28,378 nt of DNA from CAZCEC01 sp964497615 (GCA_964497615.1 CAZCEC010000079.1:1-28378), one strand, 5' to 3'. Positions 7,939 to 15,727 are shown, counted from the first letter of the stretch. Numbers and translations are program-made. The notes: a model not told the origin generated them from the letters alone.

Positions 7939-8337
7939 ATGAAGAACTTCTTCCTCCTCCAGGTCCCGCTCCAACTCGTCCTGCTCGGCGTCGCCGCGGT
8001 CGTCGGCCTCTTCCTGGGATTCATCCTGGCCTTCACCGCCCCCACGCACAGCCCCGGCTGGGTGGCGGAGTTGATGTGCCCGCCCGGCTCCCAGCTTGAG
8101 AGCGAGTGGTACCGCGCCACCTACAACGAGCCCGGCGAGCAAACCCTCTCCGTCACCTGCGTGGACGAAAGCGGCCTCAGCGTCCCCCGCATCAATGAAG
8201 ACGGCGGCATGCTCACCCTCATTGGCCGCTTCAGCGCGATCTGCGTCAGCGGCACGTTCTGCCCGCTGTCGCTACTGGTCCTCATCCTCGGCGTGTTCTT
8301 CGTCCGCCGCCGGTCCACACTCAGGCCTGTGCCCTAA
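7939..8337 (+). CDS. Small two-TM membrane protein, unknown function
   Basis: The protein has 132 aa. One membrane segment at ~9-33 (LQLVLLGVAAVVGLFLGFIL) and another at ~100-122 (CPLSLLVLILGVFFV) flank an extracytoplasmic loop of ~65 residues containing two of its four Cys (MCPPGS, VTCVDE). An Arg-rich C-terminal end (RRRS) suggests a cytoplasmic tail. I do not recognise the family. It is divergent from the RsbU-like gene and followed by palindrome-rich sequence. Confidence 0.7.
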   Translation: MKNFFLLQVPLQLVLLGVAAVVGLFLGFILAFTAPTHSPGWVAELMCPPGSQLESEWYRATYNEPGEQTLSVTCVDESGLSVPRINEDGGMLTLIGRFSAICVSGTFCPLSLLVLILGVFFVRRRSTLRPVP

Positions 8338-8384
8338 CAAGGCTGTAGGCCGAGCGGCTTCGTCCCGCGGCGGCCAATCCTCCT

Positions 8385-8404
8385 GCGTCCCTCTACAGGG
8401 ACGC
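8385..8404. terminator. Perfect 8-bp stem hairpin downstream of the small membrane gene
   Basis: GCGTCCCT (8385-8392) and AGGGACGC (8397-8404) are exact reverse complements around a CTAC loop. It lies 48 bp after the stop at 8337 in a palindrome-rich spacer. There is no T-run, so either a weak terminator or a REP-like element is possible. Confidence 0.45.
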
Positions 8405-8481
8405 GGTGGCCGTAGGCCTCCAGACGCGAATTCTGCGAAGCACCCCGGAACGCAGTGTAGGGGCCATTCGCCAGCCCTATC

Positions 8482-8510
8482 CTGACATCTCCCCTCCTCT
8501 ACGCTATAAT
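8482..8510 (+). promoter_or_regulatory. Strong sigma-70-type promoter for the P450 gene
   Basis: CTGACA (8482-8487), a 17-bp spacer and a perfect TATAAT (8505-8510) give the best promoter match in the window. Transcription would start near 8517, leaving a leader of about 45 nt with GGAG at 8552-8555 before ATG 8562. Confidence 0.75.
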
Positions 8511-8561
8511 TCCTCGTGAATTCCATCACACACCCGTAGCGGTCTCCCGCTGGAGCACACC

Positions 8562-9943
8562 ATGTCGCACGCCACCCTCCCCGCCGCCCGCGCCCGCCCT
8601 GCCCTGCCCCCCGGCCCGCGCGGCCAATTCATCCTCGGCAGCCTCAACGACTACCGCCGCGACCAGCTCGGTCTGTACCGCGCCGCCCTCCGCGACTTCG
8701 GCGACATCGTCCGCATCACCTTCCTCGGCCAGGATACCTTCGCCTTCTCCCATCCCGACCACTTCAAATACATCCTCCAGGACCACAACAAGAACTACCG
8801 CCGCAACGAGTTCCTCAACAACATCGTCCGCCTGTTCCTGCACGACAGCCTGTTCACCACCGACGGCGACGACTGGCTCAGCCGCCGCCGCCTGATGCAG
8901 CCCGCCTTCCACCGCCAGCGCATCGCCGGCTTTGGGGGCCTGATGGCCGAGGCCGCCCAGTCCGCCCTGTCAGAATGGGATGCGCAGCCCGATGGTCAGC
9001 CGATCGCCCTCGACCAGGCCATGATGGCCATTGCCCTGCGCGTCGCCGGCCAGGCCCTCTTCAGCGTGGATCTGCACGGCGAGGAAAGCGCCCTCGGCCA
9101 GGCCTTCACCGACATGAGCGAGATCCTGAATTACCGCATGGGCAACCCGTTCCAGCCGCCCGCCTGGGTGCCTACCCGCGCCAACCGCCTGTACACGCGC
9201 ACCCACCGCGCCCTGGACGACAAGATCTACGCCATCATCCGCGCCCGGCGCGCCAGCGCCCAGGAGCACAACGACCTGCTGGGCATGATGATGGCCGCCC
9301 GCGACGCCGACACCGGCGAAGCCATGAGCGACGCCACCCTGCGCAACGAAGTCCTGGTGATGATGTTTGCCGGCCACGAGACCACCGCTGTCACCCTGGG
9401 CTGGGCCTTCTACCTGCTCTCCCAGCACCCGGAGGTCGAAAGCCAACTCCACGCCGAACTGGACTCTGTCCTCGCCGGCCGCGCCCCCCTCATCGCCGAC
9501 CTGCCCACCTCCCCTTCACCCGCCGCGTGGTGGATGAAACCCTGCGCCTCTACCCGCCCGCCTGGGGCATCGCCCGCCAGCAGGTGGAAGCCGACGTCAT
9601 CGGCGGCTACGCCCTGCCCGCCAACGCCAGCATCACCCTGGTCATCAACAACGTCCACCGCGACGCGCGCTTCTGGGACCACCCCGAGCGCTTCGACCCC
9701 GACCGCTTTACCCCCGAGCGCAGCGCCGGCCGCCACCCCTTCGCCTACCTGCCCTTTGGCGCCGGCCCGCGCCAGTGCATCGGCAACCAGTTCGCCCTCA
9801 CCGAAGCCCACCTGGTGCTGGCCGCCATCGCCCAGCGCTATTCCTTCCGCCTCGTCCCCGGCCACCCCGTCCAGCCGCGGCCGGTCTTCGTCCTGCGCAC
9901 CAGCCACGGCCTGCCCATGACGGCGCACCGCCGCCAACCTTAA
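8562..9943 (+). CDS. Cytochrome P450, interrupted by an apparent one-base deletion
   Basis: The heme-thiolate monooxygenase motifs are all present but in two frames. Frame one (8562 to ~9506) holds the proline-rich start (LPPGPRGQ), the C-helix region (WLSRRRLMQPAFH) and the I-helix oxygen-binding motif (FAGHETTAVT). After ~9506 similarity continues one frame over with FTRRVVDETLRLYPPAWG (ExxR), the PERFDPDRF region and the heme loop FGAGPRQCIG, to TAA at 9943. Adding one C to the CCC run at 9504-9506 restores a continuous protein of ~460 aa (ADLP-HLPFTRR). This is either a recent inactivation or a base-call error; the strong promoter and intact motifs favour a gene that was functional recently. 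The substrate is unknown. Confidence 0.85.
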
Positions 9944-10010
9944 AGGCAGAGGCGCGGTCGGCACCCCTCACCGCCCGCACCTCCATTCACCCACCCCGCC
10001 ACCTACCCCG

Positions 10011-10116
10011 CCAATCCTGTCATTCCGAGGCGGTTTCTGCCGAGGAATCTGAACCTTGCCCTGCCAATCCTGTCATCCCGAGGCGATCTTTGCCGAGGAA
10101 TCTGTTCCTTGCCTAG
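10011..10116. repeat. Tandem pair of ~53-bp palindromic elements (GTCATTCCGAG type)
   Basis: Two copies begin with CCAATCCTGTCAT (10011 and 10064). Each folds as a hairpin: in copy one ATTCC (10022-10026) pairs with GGAAT (10044-10048) and GGC (10029-10031) with GCC (10039-10041), with a tandem GA/GA internal loop between the helices. Copy two (10075-10101) keeps the GA/GA loop and the GGC/GCC helix, with one mismatch in the outer stem. The element lies between the convergent P450 and URO-D genes, and the URO-D stop codon is inside copy two. Confidence 0.8.
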
Positions 10117-11149
10117 GCGCCGGTGCGCTCTTCCCCGCCTCCGCCAACGCCCTCAAATTCCCCAGCGGCGTCGCCGGCCACAGATCGCACCCCGGCCACA
10201 GCGCATCCGCCCCCGCCGCCATCGCGTCATCCGCCGCCGCCCGCACCCCCGCCTCGTCGCCCTCGGCCAGCACCCCCACCGGGTCCAGGTTCCCAAACAG
10301 CAGCGGCCCCGGCCCCAGCGCCTCGCGCGACCGCGCCAGGTCGTTGGTCTGGTCCACGCTCAACGCCTCGGCCCCAGCCGCCGCCAGCAGTGCGATGCCG
10401 CGATTGGTGCGCCCGCACACGCTCAGCACCCGCGGCCCCGGCAGCGCTGCCATCAGCGCCCGCAGCCGTGGCAGCAGAATCGACTCAAACGGCCGCGGCC
10501 CGATGAACCCCGGCGACCCGCCCATCTCGTGCACCGTCAGGAAGTCCGCCCCGCGGTCGAGATAGAAGCGCCCCACCTCGGCCAGCACCGGGTTCAGCCG
10601 GTCCAGCAAATCCGCCACCGCCTCGGGCGCCTCGGCCACCGCCAGCAACAACGGCCCGATGTCCACCACGTGCATCGCCAGGGTCAGCGGCCCCGGAATG
10701 AATGCGCCGATGGCCGTCCCTTCGCCCACCTCACCCCGCAGCCGGCCCAACGCCTCACCCACCAGCGGCAGCCGCCCGCGCCTCGTCACCGGCCCGCCCC
10801 TCGCCACCCGGAACTCTTCCGGCGATTCGGCCACCGCCTGCGCCAGCCGCGGCAGTCCCGGCGGCGTCTCGTCCGCGCGAAAGTCCACCGTCGCCCCCAG
10901 CGCCTCGGCCTCCACGCACAGGTCACCCGGCAGCACCGCGCTCTCCAACCCCGTCAGCCTCGGCGTGCTCGCCGCCGCCCGCGCCAGCCGGCCCGCGTCG
11001 CGGTAGATGCCGCTCAGCCTCAGCCCCTCGGCCTCCAACCCCTCCAGCGTCAGGCTGATCAGCCCGGAGAACGCCGGCCGCCGCGCCAATCGCTGCCCGC
11101 CCAGCAGAGCCAATATCTCTTGTCTCGAAGTGGGAGTCTGCTCAACCAT
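10073..11149 (-). CDS. URO-D superfamily protein (MtaA/CmuA-like methyltransferase fold)
   Basis: The protein has 358 aa from ATG 11149; a TTG at 11185 would add 12 residues and no recognisable ribosome site separates the two. Family landmarks are an N-terminal helical part, FIPGPLTLAMHVV, VHEMGGSPGFIGPRPFE, VLSVCGRTN, LSVDQTNDL, NLDPVGVL and a C-terminal LWPGCDLWPATPL. In MtaA-type methyltransferases the HxC motif supplies zinc ligands; here it reads SVC, so the His is replaced while both Cys remain. It could be a corrinoid-linked methyltransferase or another URO-D relative; heme synthesis (HemE) is unlikely because the HemE N-terminal signature is absent. The last ~13 residues (from QGTDSSAKIASG) and the TGA come from the palindromic repeat, so the natural C-terminus may be eroded. 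Confidence 0.75.
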   Translation of the reverse strand: MVEQTPTSRQEILALLGGQRLARRPAFSGLISLTLEGLEAEGLRLSGIYRDAGRLARAAASTPRLTGLESAVLPGDLCVEAEALGATVDFRADETPPGLPRLAQAVAESPEEFRVARGGPVTRRGRLPLVGEALGRLRGEVGEGTAIGAFIPGPLTLAMHVVDIGPLLLAVAEAPEAVADLLDRLNPVLAEVGRFYLDRGADFLTVHEMGGSPGFIGPRPFESILLPRLRALMAALPGPRVLSVCGRTNRGIALLAAAGAEALSVDQTNDLARSREALGPGPLLFGNLDPVGVLAEGDEAGVRAAADDAMAAGADALWPGCDLWPATPLGNLRALAEAGKSAPAPRQGTDSSAKIASG

Positions 11150-11251
11150 GCGGCGAAGCGTAAGCGCTTCCGCCGCCGCCGTCAACCCGCCAAACGCACG
11201 CCCCTACGCACCGCTGAGTGCGCGGAGTACGCGGAGAAGACCCTGTAGGTT

Positions 11252-11286
11252 TTCATCCTTCATCCTTCGTCCTTCGTCCTTCGTCC
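11252..11286. repeat. Five perfect-phase heptads
   Basis: Two copies of ttcatcc are followed by three of ttcgtcc, with no spacer. On the minus strand the array starts 3 bases after the TAG stop of the DUF4287 gene and lies in front of the URO-D gene. Confidence 0.85.
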
Positions 11287-11289
11287 GCC

Positions 11290-11847
11290 CTACGCTCGTT
11301 CGTATGCGTCTCTGAGCCAGCCGATTAGTTCCTTATCCACCTCCCCCGCGCCCTCCACCCGCACCCGGTGCGTGAACATCGTGTTGAAGCTGCCCGACAG
11401 TTCCAGCCGCCCACCCGGCGGTTCGCCCTTCAGGTTGATACCCACATCCACCCGCGTCGCCGTCGAGGGCTGGATGCAGGCGAATTGCTTGTTGCGCCTC
11501 AGGCTCACATACGCCTTCTTCGGCGCAAATGCCACGTCGCCCCCAAAGCCCTGCACCGCCTTGGCGAGCTTGTCGTAGATCGGCTTGAGCTTGGCCTTCT
11601 CGCCCGCGTACTGCGCCGCCAGCAGATCGTCGTCGCCGGCCGGCGCCCCCGCCTTCAGCGCCGCCAGCGCCACGAAGTTGGCGTAGCCGTGGCTCAGCCC
11701 GTGCTTCTCCTTCAGCGCCTTGAGGATCACCCCATGCTTGTCCCCCAGCTTGCGGGCCAGCGCCGCCCACTGCGCCACGGTCTTGCCGGTTTTGGATTCC
11801 AGGTTGCGCACAAACGACTCATTGGCCTTGTCCAGGCTGTCGCTCAT
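11290..11847 (-). CDS. DUF4287 + DUF5655 domain protein
   Basis: The protein has 185 aa. The start ATG 11847 is supported by a GGAGGAGG ribosome site just upstream. Residues ~1-75 match DUF4287 (ESFVRNLESKTGKTVAQWAA, HGLSHGYANFVAL). Residues ~80-185 match DUF5655 (FGGDVAFAPKKAYVSLRRNK, FACIQP, FTHRVRV, WLRDAYERA). The pair commonly occurs together in bacterial proteins with no assigned biochemical role. The gene begins inside the 3' end of the ECF sigma gene (29-bp overlap), so it is probably co-translated with it. Confidence 0.85.
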   Translation of the reverse strand: MSDSLDKANESFVRNLESKTGKTVAQWAALARKLGDKHGVILKALKEKHGLSHGYANFVALAALKAGAPAGDDDLLAAQYAGEKAKLKPIYDKLAKAVQGFGGDVAFAPKKAYVSLRRNKQFACIQPSTATRVDVGINLKGEPPGGRLELSGSFNTMFTHRVRVEGAGEVDKELIGWLRDAYERA

Positions 11848-13129
11848 CGTTGTCCTCCTCCGCCGGCAGTTCGGCCAGCCGCCGCCGCAAGTGGCGCCGC
11901 TCCACTTCATTGCCGGCCAGGTCCAGCGCGCGGGCCAGCGCCCAGCGCGCGTCCTCCGTTCGCCCTGCCCGCCTCAGCAAATCCGCCCGCGCGGCGTGGT
12001 AGGGCTGATAGGCCTCCAGTTCCCCATCGGCCCCCAACGCCTCCAGCACCCGCAGCCCCTCCTCCGGCCCATAGGCCATCCCCACCGCCACGGCCCGGTT
12101 CAGCCCCACCACCGGCGAGGGATGCCGCCGCTCCAGTTCGCCGTACAACGCCGCGATTTGCAGCCAGTCTGTCTCCCCCGCGCTGGGCGCCTGCGCGTGC
12201 AGCGCGCTGATGGCCGCTTGAATTTGGTACGGCCCCGGCCGCCGCTGGCTCAACGCTTCCTCCAGCAGCGTCGTCCCCTCCTCGATCAGCGCCGCGTCCC
12301 ACCGGCCTCGGTCCTGGTCGTCCAGCGACACAAACTCGCCCATCGCATCCAGCCGCGCCCGCCGCCGCGAGTGATGCAGCAGCATCAGCGCCAGCAGCCC
12401 GCGCGCCTCCGCCAGCGGCGGCCCCACCGCATCCGCCCGCAACCGCTCCACCAGCACGCGCCCCAGCCGGATGGCCTCGGCGCACAGGCCGGCCCGCATC
12501 AGGTCGTCCCCCTCGGTGACCACATAGCCTTCATTAAAGATAAGGTACAGCACCGCCAGCACCGCTTCCAGCCGCTCCGGCAGCGCCTCAGCCGGGGGCA
12601 CGCGGTAGGGGATGCGGGCTTCCTTGATCTTGCGCTTGGCCCGCACCAGCCGCTGCGCCATCGTCGCCTCCGGCACCAGGAACGCCCGCGCGATGGCCCC
12701 CGTGCTCAGCCCGCCGAGCGTCCGCAGGGTCAGCGGCACCTGCGCCTCCAGCGGCAGCGCCGGGTGGCAGCAGGTGAAGATCAGCTTCAGCCGCTCGTCG
12801 GGAATTTCATCCATGGCGTCGTCCGCTTCGCTGCCCGCCCTGCTGCGCGCCCCCTGCCCGGCCTCGGCCTCCAGCTCGGCCAGCTTGTGCGCCAGCACCT
12901 TCTCCCGCCGCAGCCGGTCAATCGCCTTGCGCCGCGCCGTGGTCACGATCCACCCGGCCGGGTTGGGCGGCACGCCCGCCGCAGGCCAGCGCTCCAGCGC
13001 CACCACCAGCGCCTCCTGCACCGCCGTCTCGGCCACGTCAAAGTCGTCGAACGTGGCGATCAGCGTCGCCAGCACGCGCCCGTGCTCTTCCACAAACACC
13101 CGCTCGACAGCCGCCCTGGCGTCAGTCAT
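11819..13129 (-). CDS. ECF42-type RNA polymerase sigma factor with C-terminal TPR-like extension
   Basis: The protein has 436 aa from ATG 13129, with AGGA upstream; a TTG at 13162 is less likely. Region sigma-2 is at ~10-80 (FDDFDVAETAVQEALVVAL, GWIVTTARRKAIDRLRR). Sigma-4 is at ~115-175 (DERLKLIFTCCHPAL, LTLRTLGGLSTGAIARAF, QRLVRAKRKI). From ~185 to the end is the long helical extension typical of ECF42 (YLIFNEGY, LLALMLLHHSRR, GPYQIQAAISALHA, NRAVAV). ECF42 factors are typically encoded beside DGPF/YCII proteins and are thought to be controlled by this extension rather than by an anti-sigma factor; both features are seen here. Confidence 0.9.
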   Translation of the reverse strand: MTDARAAVERVFVEEHGRVLATLIATFDDFDVAETAVQEALVVALERWPAAGVPPNPAGWIVTTARRKAIDRLRREKVLAHKLAELEAEAGQGARSRAGSEADDAMDEIPDERLKLIFTCCHPALPLEAQVPLTLRTLGGLSTGAIARAFLVPEATMAQRLVRAKRKIKEARIPYRVPPAEALPERLEAVLAVLYLIFNEGYVVTEGDDLMRAGLCAEAIRLGRVLVERLRADAVGPPLAEARGLLALMLLHHSRRRARLDAMGEFVSLDDQDRGRWDAALIEEGTTLLEEALSQRRPGPYQIQAAISALHAQAPSAGETDWLQIAALYGELERRHPSPVVGLNRAVAVGMAYGPEEGLRVLEALGADGELEAYQPYHAARADLLRRAGRTEDARWALARALDLAGNEVERRHLRRRLAELPAEEDNDERQPGQGQ

Positions 13130-13150
13130 TCGTCCTGGTACGTTGTCCGC

Positions 13151-13227
13151 GGTCCGTTCCAAGTATCAAGTTCCACGTATCACGTCTCACGCCTCCCGCG
13201 CTTCATCCTTCATCCTTCATCCTTCCT
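13151..13227. repeat. Eleven-unit heptad array overlapping the YCII stop codon
   Basis: Eleven 7-mers run in uninterrupted phase from ggtccgt (13151) to ccttcct (13221-13227). They change gradually from tccacgt/atcacgt types to ccttcat types. The TGA of the YCII gene (13219-13217) is formed inside a ccttcat unit. The array fills the space between the YCII gene and its sigma factor. Confidence 0.85.
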
Positions 13228-13612
13228 CCGCCCCCATCATCTGCATCTCCTCCGCGCTCGCCTCCCAGATCGGCCGGATCTCCATGCACCCATGCCCGGC
13301 CGCCACCGTCGGGAAGCGCGCCGCCAGCTCAATCGCCTCGTCCAGGTCCTTGCACTCGAAGATGTTGATGCCCCCCAGCCGCTCCTTCGTCTCCGCAAAC
13401 GGCCCATCCGTCACCAGCCGCTTGCCGTCCTTCACCCGCACGGTCGTGGCCGTGCTCGTCGGGCGCAGCCGCTCCGCCACCTGCACAATCCCGCGCTCGG
13501 CCAACTCACCGTAATACGCCCCGTGCGCCGCATACGATGCCGCGATCTCCTCCGGCGTGGGCGGCGTCTCGGGTGCATCCTCGGATTCGTAAACCATCAG
13601 CATATAACGCAT
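13217..13612 (-). CDS. YCII-related DGPF-domain protein, partner of the ECF42 sigma factor
   Basis: The protein has 131 aa. AGGAGG lies six bases before ATG 13612. The N-terminus MRYMLMVYES and the signature LVTDGPFAETKERLGG identify the YCII/DGPF family; the rest is a ferredoxin-like fold (INIFECKDLDEAIELAARFP, GCMEIRPI). The biochemical role of these proteins is unknown; they are recurrent neighbours of ECF42 factors and probable members of the regulon. The gene is first in an apparent minus-strand operon with the sigma and DUF4287 genes. The last residues (EEG) and the stop come from the heptad array. Confidence 0.88.
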   Translation of the reverse strand: MRYMLMVYESEDAPETPPTPEEIAASYAAHGAYYGELAERGIVQVAERLRPTSTATTVRVKDGKRLVTDGPFAETKERLGGINIFECKDLDEAIELAARFPTVAAGHGCMEIRPIWEASAEEMQMMGAEEG

Positions 13613-13687
13613 CTCAGCCTCCTATGGGTCAAGGGCGCGGTCGCGCCGGGGTGGGTCTGCCTTAACTACGAACGGGGAGGGCCGGAA

Positions 13688-13716
13688 TCGACAACCCGGC
13701 TGGCCGGGTGTACAAT
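13688..13716 (+). promoter_or_regulatory. Candidate promoter for the Erm-like gene
   Basis: TCGACA (13688-13693) and TACAAT (13711-13716) are separated by 17 bp. ATG 13724 follows the -10 box after 7 bases and opens a short ORF; the methyltransferase ATG is 37 bases further on. Confidence 0.5.
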
Positions 13717-13723
13717 CGGCCTT

Positions 13724-13822
13724 ATGAGTTGCTGCTTCGCCTTCGTCGCCCGCCGCCGCCATGGACTTACCCAGGCGGGCGCCCCTCTCACAGCACTTCC
13801 TATGCAATCGGCGGCTGGTTGA
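13724..13822 (+). CDS. Possible 32-codon leader ORF overlapping the Erm-like gene
   Basis: The ORF reads MSCCFAFVARRRHGL and continues to a TGA at 13820-13822. It would be translated from a leaderless mRNA. It overlaps the methyltransferase start (13761) in the frame one base behind. Arg10-12 fit the Arg-X-Arg type of macrolide stalling motif known in erm leader peptides. Arg codons are common in DNA this GC-rich, so chance is a serious alternative. Confidence 0.25.
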   Translation: MSCCFAFVARRRHGLTQAGAPLTALPMQSAAG

Positions 13823-14567
13823 CCGGCTCGTCCGAGCCTCTTCGCTTTCCCAACACGACACGGTTCTGGAAATTGGCCCCGGCCGGGGCGCGCTCACCGC
13901 CGCCCTGCTCCGCGCCGCCGCCCGCGTCATCGCCGTCGAGATTGACCCGCGCCTATGCCGTCATCTGCACGCGCATTTCGGCCCCGACCCTCGCTTCACC
14001 CTCGTTCAGGGCGACTGCCTGACCCGCCCCCTGCCCCCCGCGCCCTTCAAAGTTTTCGCCAATCTCCCCTACCGGCATACCAGCGCCATCCTCCACAAAC
14101 TGCTGGAGGCCCCCCAGCCGCCGGACGACTGCTACCTTATCGTCCAGCGCGAAGCTGCCCAGAAGTGGTGCCCGCGCGCCACCAGCAATTCACTCGTGGC
14201 GCTACTGCACTACCCTTGGTGGGAGGCCGCCGTGTTGCACAACTTTCAACGCTCAGACTTTGACCCCCCGCCCAGCGTGGACAGCGTCCTGCTCCGCTGT
14301 CAGCGCCGCGCCCAACCCCTGCTCGCCCCGCCCTGGCGCGCCCCCTTTCAGGACTTTGTCGCCCACCGCTTCGAGCGAGACCGGCGCGCCAGCGACATCT
14401 CGCCCGAACAGTGGCTCCAGGCCTTCCGCCGCCAAGTGCAGAACGTCCACCCCGCGCAGCGCCGCGCCTTCACCGGCGCCTACCGCCGCCTGCTGGCCCA
14501 ACAGCAGCGCCTGCCCAAGATTCACCGCACCCGCACCGACCCCCACTGGAAGCGCTTTCGCCGTTAG
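13761..14567 (+). CDS. rRNA adenine N6-methyltransferase, Erm-like
   Basis: The protein has 268 aa. The KsgA/Erm N-terminal signature appears as SQHFL at ~10-14. SAM motif I is VLEIGPGRGALT and the acidic loop is AVEIDPRL. The catalytic motif IV is FANLPYRHTS. The following LIVQREAAQKW, HYPWW and FDPPPSVDSVLLR resemble Erm 23S rRNA methyltransferases more than the housekeeping KsgA/RsmA. The C-terminal tail is Arg-rich (RTRTDPHWKRFRR), as in actinobacterial Erm proteins. Methylation of 23S A2058 would give macrolide-lincosamide-streptogramin resistance; that target is inferred. No clear ribosome site precedes ATG 13761. The gene converges on the GGDEF gene with overlapping stop codons. Confidence 0.85.
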   Translation: MDLPRRAPLSQHFLCNRRLVDRLVRASSLSQHDTVLEIGPGRGALTAALLRAAARVIAVEIDPRLCRHLHAHFGPDPRFTLVQGDCLTRPLPPAPFKVFANLPYRHTSAILHKLLEAPQPPDDCYLIVQREAAQKWCPRATSNSLVALLHYPWWEAAVLHNFQRSDFDPPPSVDSVLLRCQRRAQPLLAPPWRAPFQDFVAHRFERDRRASDISPEQWLQAFRRQVQNVHPAQRRAFTGAYRRLLAQQQRLPKIHRTRTDPHWKRFRR

Positions 14568-15727
14568 GCCTGCGGCTGCCCTTCCTTCGCGGGCGCCGGC
14601 CCGGCCACTTCCACCCGGTTGCGCTCGCCGTCTTTCGCCCGGTAGAGCGCCGTATCGGCCCGGCGCATCAGGTCGTCCAGGCTGGCATCCTCCCGGGTAA
14701 CGGCCGCCACGCCCGCGCTCAAGGTCAGGCGCACCTGGGCGCCGTCTACCTCGATCACGTTCGCCTCGCAGTCGGCCCGCAGCCGCTCCGCCACCGCGGC
14801 CGCGTCGGCCAGGCACGTCTCCGGCAGCAGCAGGCCAAATTCCTCCCCGCCCAGCCGCCCAAACAAGTCGGTGGCCCGCTGCGTCCGCCGCACCAGCGCC
14901 GTGAACGCCAGCAGCGCCCGGTCGCCGGCCAGGTGGCCGTGCGTGTCGTTAATGCGCTTGAAGAAGTCCAGGTCTATGATGATGACCGCAAACTGCCGCC
15001 CATAGCGCCGGAAGCGCTGCACCTCGTTCTCCGCCGCCTCGATGAAGCTGCGCCGGTTCATCACCCCCGTCAGGCTGTCCGTGGTCGCCAGGTGCTCCAG
15101 GAACTGACGCGCGCGCTGCTCCTCCCACAGCGCGCGATACTGCTGCCGCCGGTAGTTGTTCAGTTGGATCGACACCAGCGCCCCGATCACGTTGGCGCCC
15201 AGCAGCCCCGCCACCGTCCCCACGCGTTCCACCTGCGTCAGCCCGTCGCGCGTCAGCACCATCACCCCCAGCATGGCCGCCGTGTAGATGCCCCCGCTCA
15301 ACCCGCGATAGAGCAGCGGCTGCGGCGTCAACGTATAGAACATGAACACCGCCAGCACCCCAAAGACGTCGGCCTGCCACACCGTGGCCGGCCGGCTGGC
15401 AAAATTGACCGTCGCCAGCGCCGTGAAACACAGGGTGCTGATGAACACCAGTTTGTCCACCCGCGCGGGCTGAGCCTCCCGGCGCAGCCGCCGCACCAGG
15501 ACGATCATCCCCGCCATCAGCAGCAGCCGGCCGGTCGCCAGCCCGGCGAACAGGGCGCTCAGCCGGAAGAAGTAGTAGTCCGCCCCGATGTACAGGATCA
15601 GCGACACGACGCCCAGCGCCACGGCCACGCGCATCAACCCTACGTCGCCCGCCAAAAAGTGGCGGCGATAGTCGCCCTCCAAATCCCCCAGCGGCGGCTC
15701 CCACCGGTCGATTACGCGGCGCAGCAT
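14564..15727 (-). CDS. Membrane-anchored GGDEF diguanylate cyclase
   Basis: The protein has 387 aa. Residues ~30-205 contain about six hydrophobic segments (VALGVVSLILYIGADYYFF, GRLLLMAGMIVLVRRL, LGVMVLTRDG, GLLGANVIGALVSIQL) forming a MASE-like sensor of unrecognised type. A short coiled linker leads to the GGDEF domain (TTDSLTGVMNRRSF, IIDLDFFKRINDTHGH) with the active-site GGEEF near residues 294-298. RATD five residues before GGEEF is a canonical inhibitory I-site, so the enzyme should be active and product-inhibited. No EAL domain is present. ATG 15727 lies 8 bases after TATAAT on the minus strand, suggesting a leaderless mRNA, although the hydrolase gene lies just upstream in the same direction. 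Confidence 0.92.
   Translation of the reverse strand: MLRRVIDRWEPPLGDLEGDYRRHFLAGDVGLMRVAVALGVVSLILYIGADYYFFRLSALFAGLATGRLLLMAGMIVLVRRLRREAQPARVDKLVFISTLCFTALATVNFASRPATVWQADVFGVLAVFMFYTLTPQPLLYRGLSGGIYTAAMLGVMVLTRDGLTQVERVGTVAGLLGANVIGALVSIQLNNYRRQQYRALWEEQRARQFLEHLATTDSLTGVMNRRSFIEAAENEVQRFRRYGRQFAVIIIDLDFFKRINDTHGHLAGDRALLAFTALVRRTQRATDLFGRLGGEEFGLLLPETCLADAAAVAERLRADCEANVIEVDGAQVRLTLSAGVAAVTREDASLDDLMRRADTALYRAKDGERNRVEVAGPAPAKEGQPQA

Noticed and set aside
8975..9943. Separate 322-codon gene inside the P450 region
   Set aside because: Its first half is out-of-frame noise; only the part after ~9506 is P450, so it is the second half of one frameshifted gene.
11720..13822. A 700-codon plus-strand open frame across the sigma factor
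   Set aside because: It is antisense to the ECF42 and YCII genes, whose domains are unambiguous.
13761..14567. Calling this the housekeeping KsgA/RsmA
   Set aside because: The motifs after NLPY and the Arg-rich tail fit Erm better, though a divergent KsgA cannot be fully excluded.
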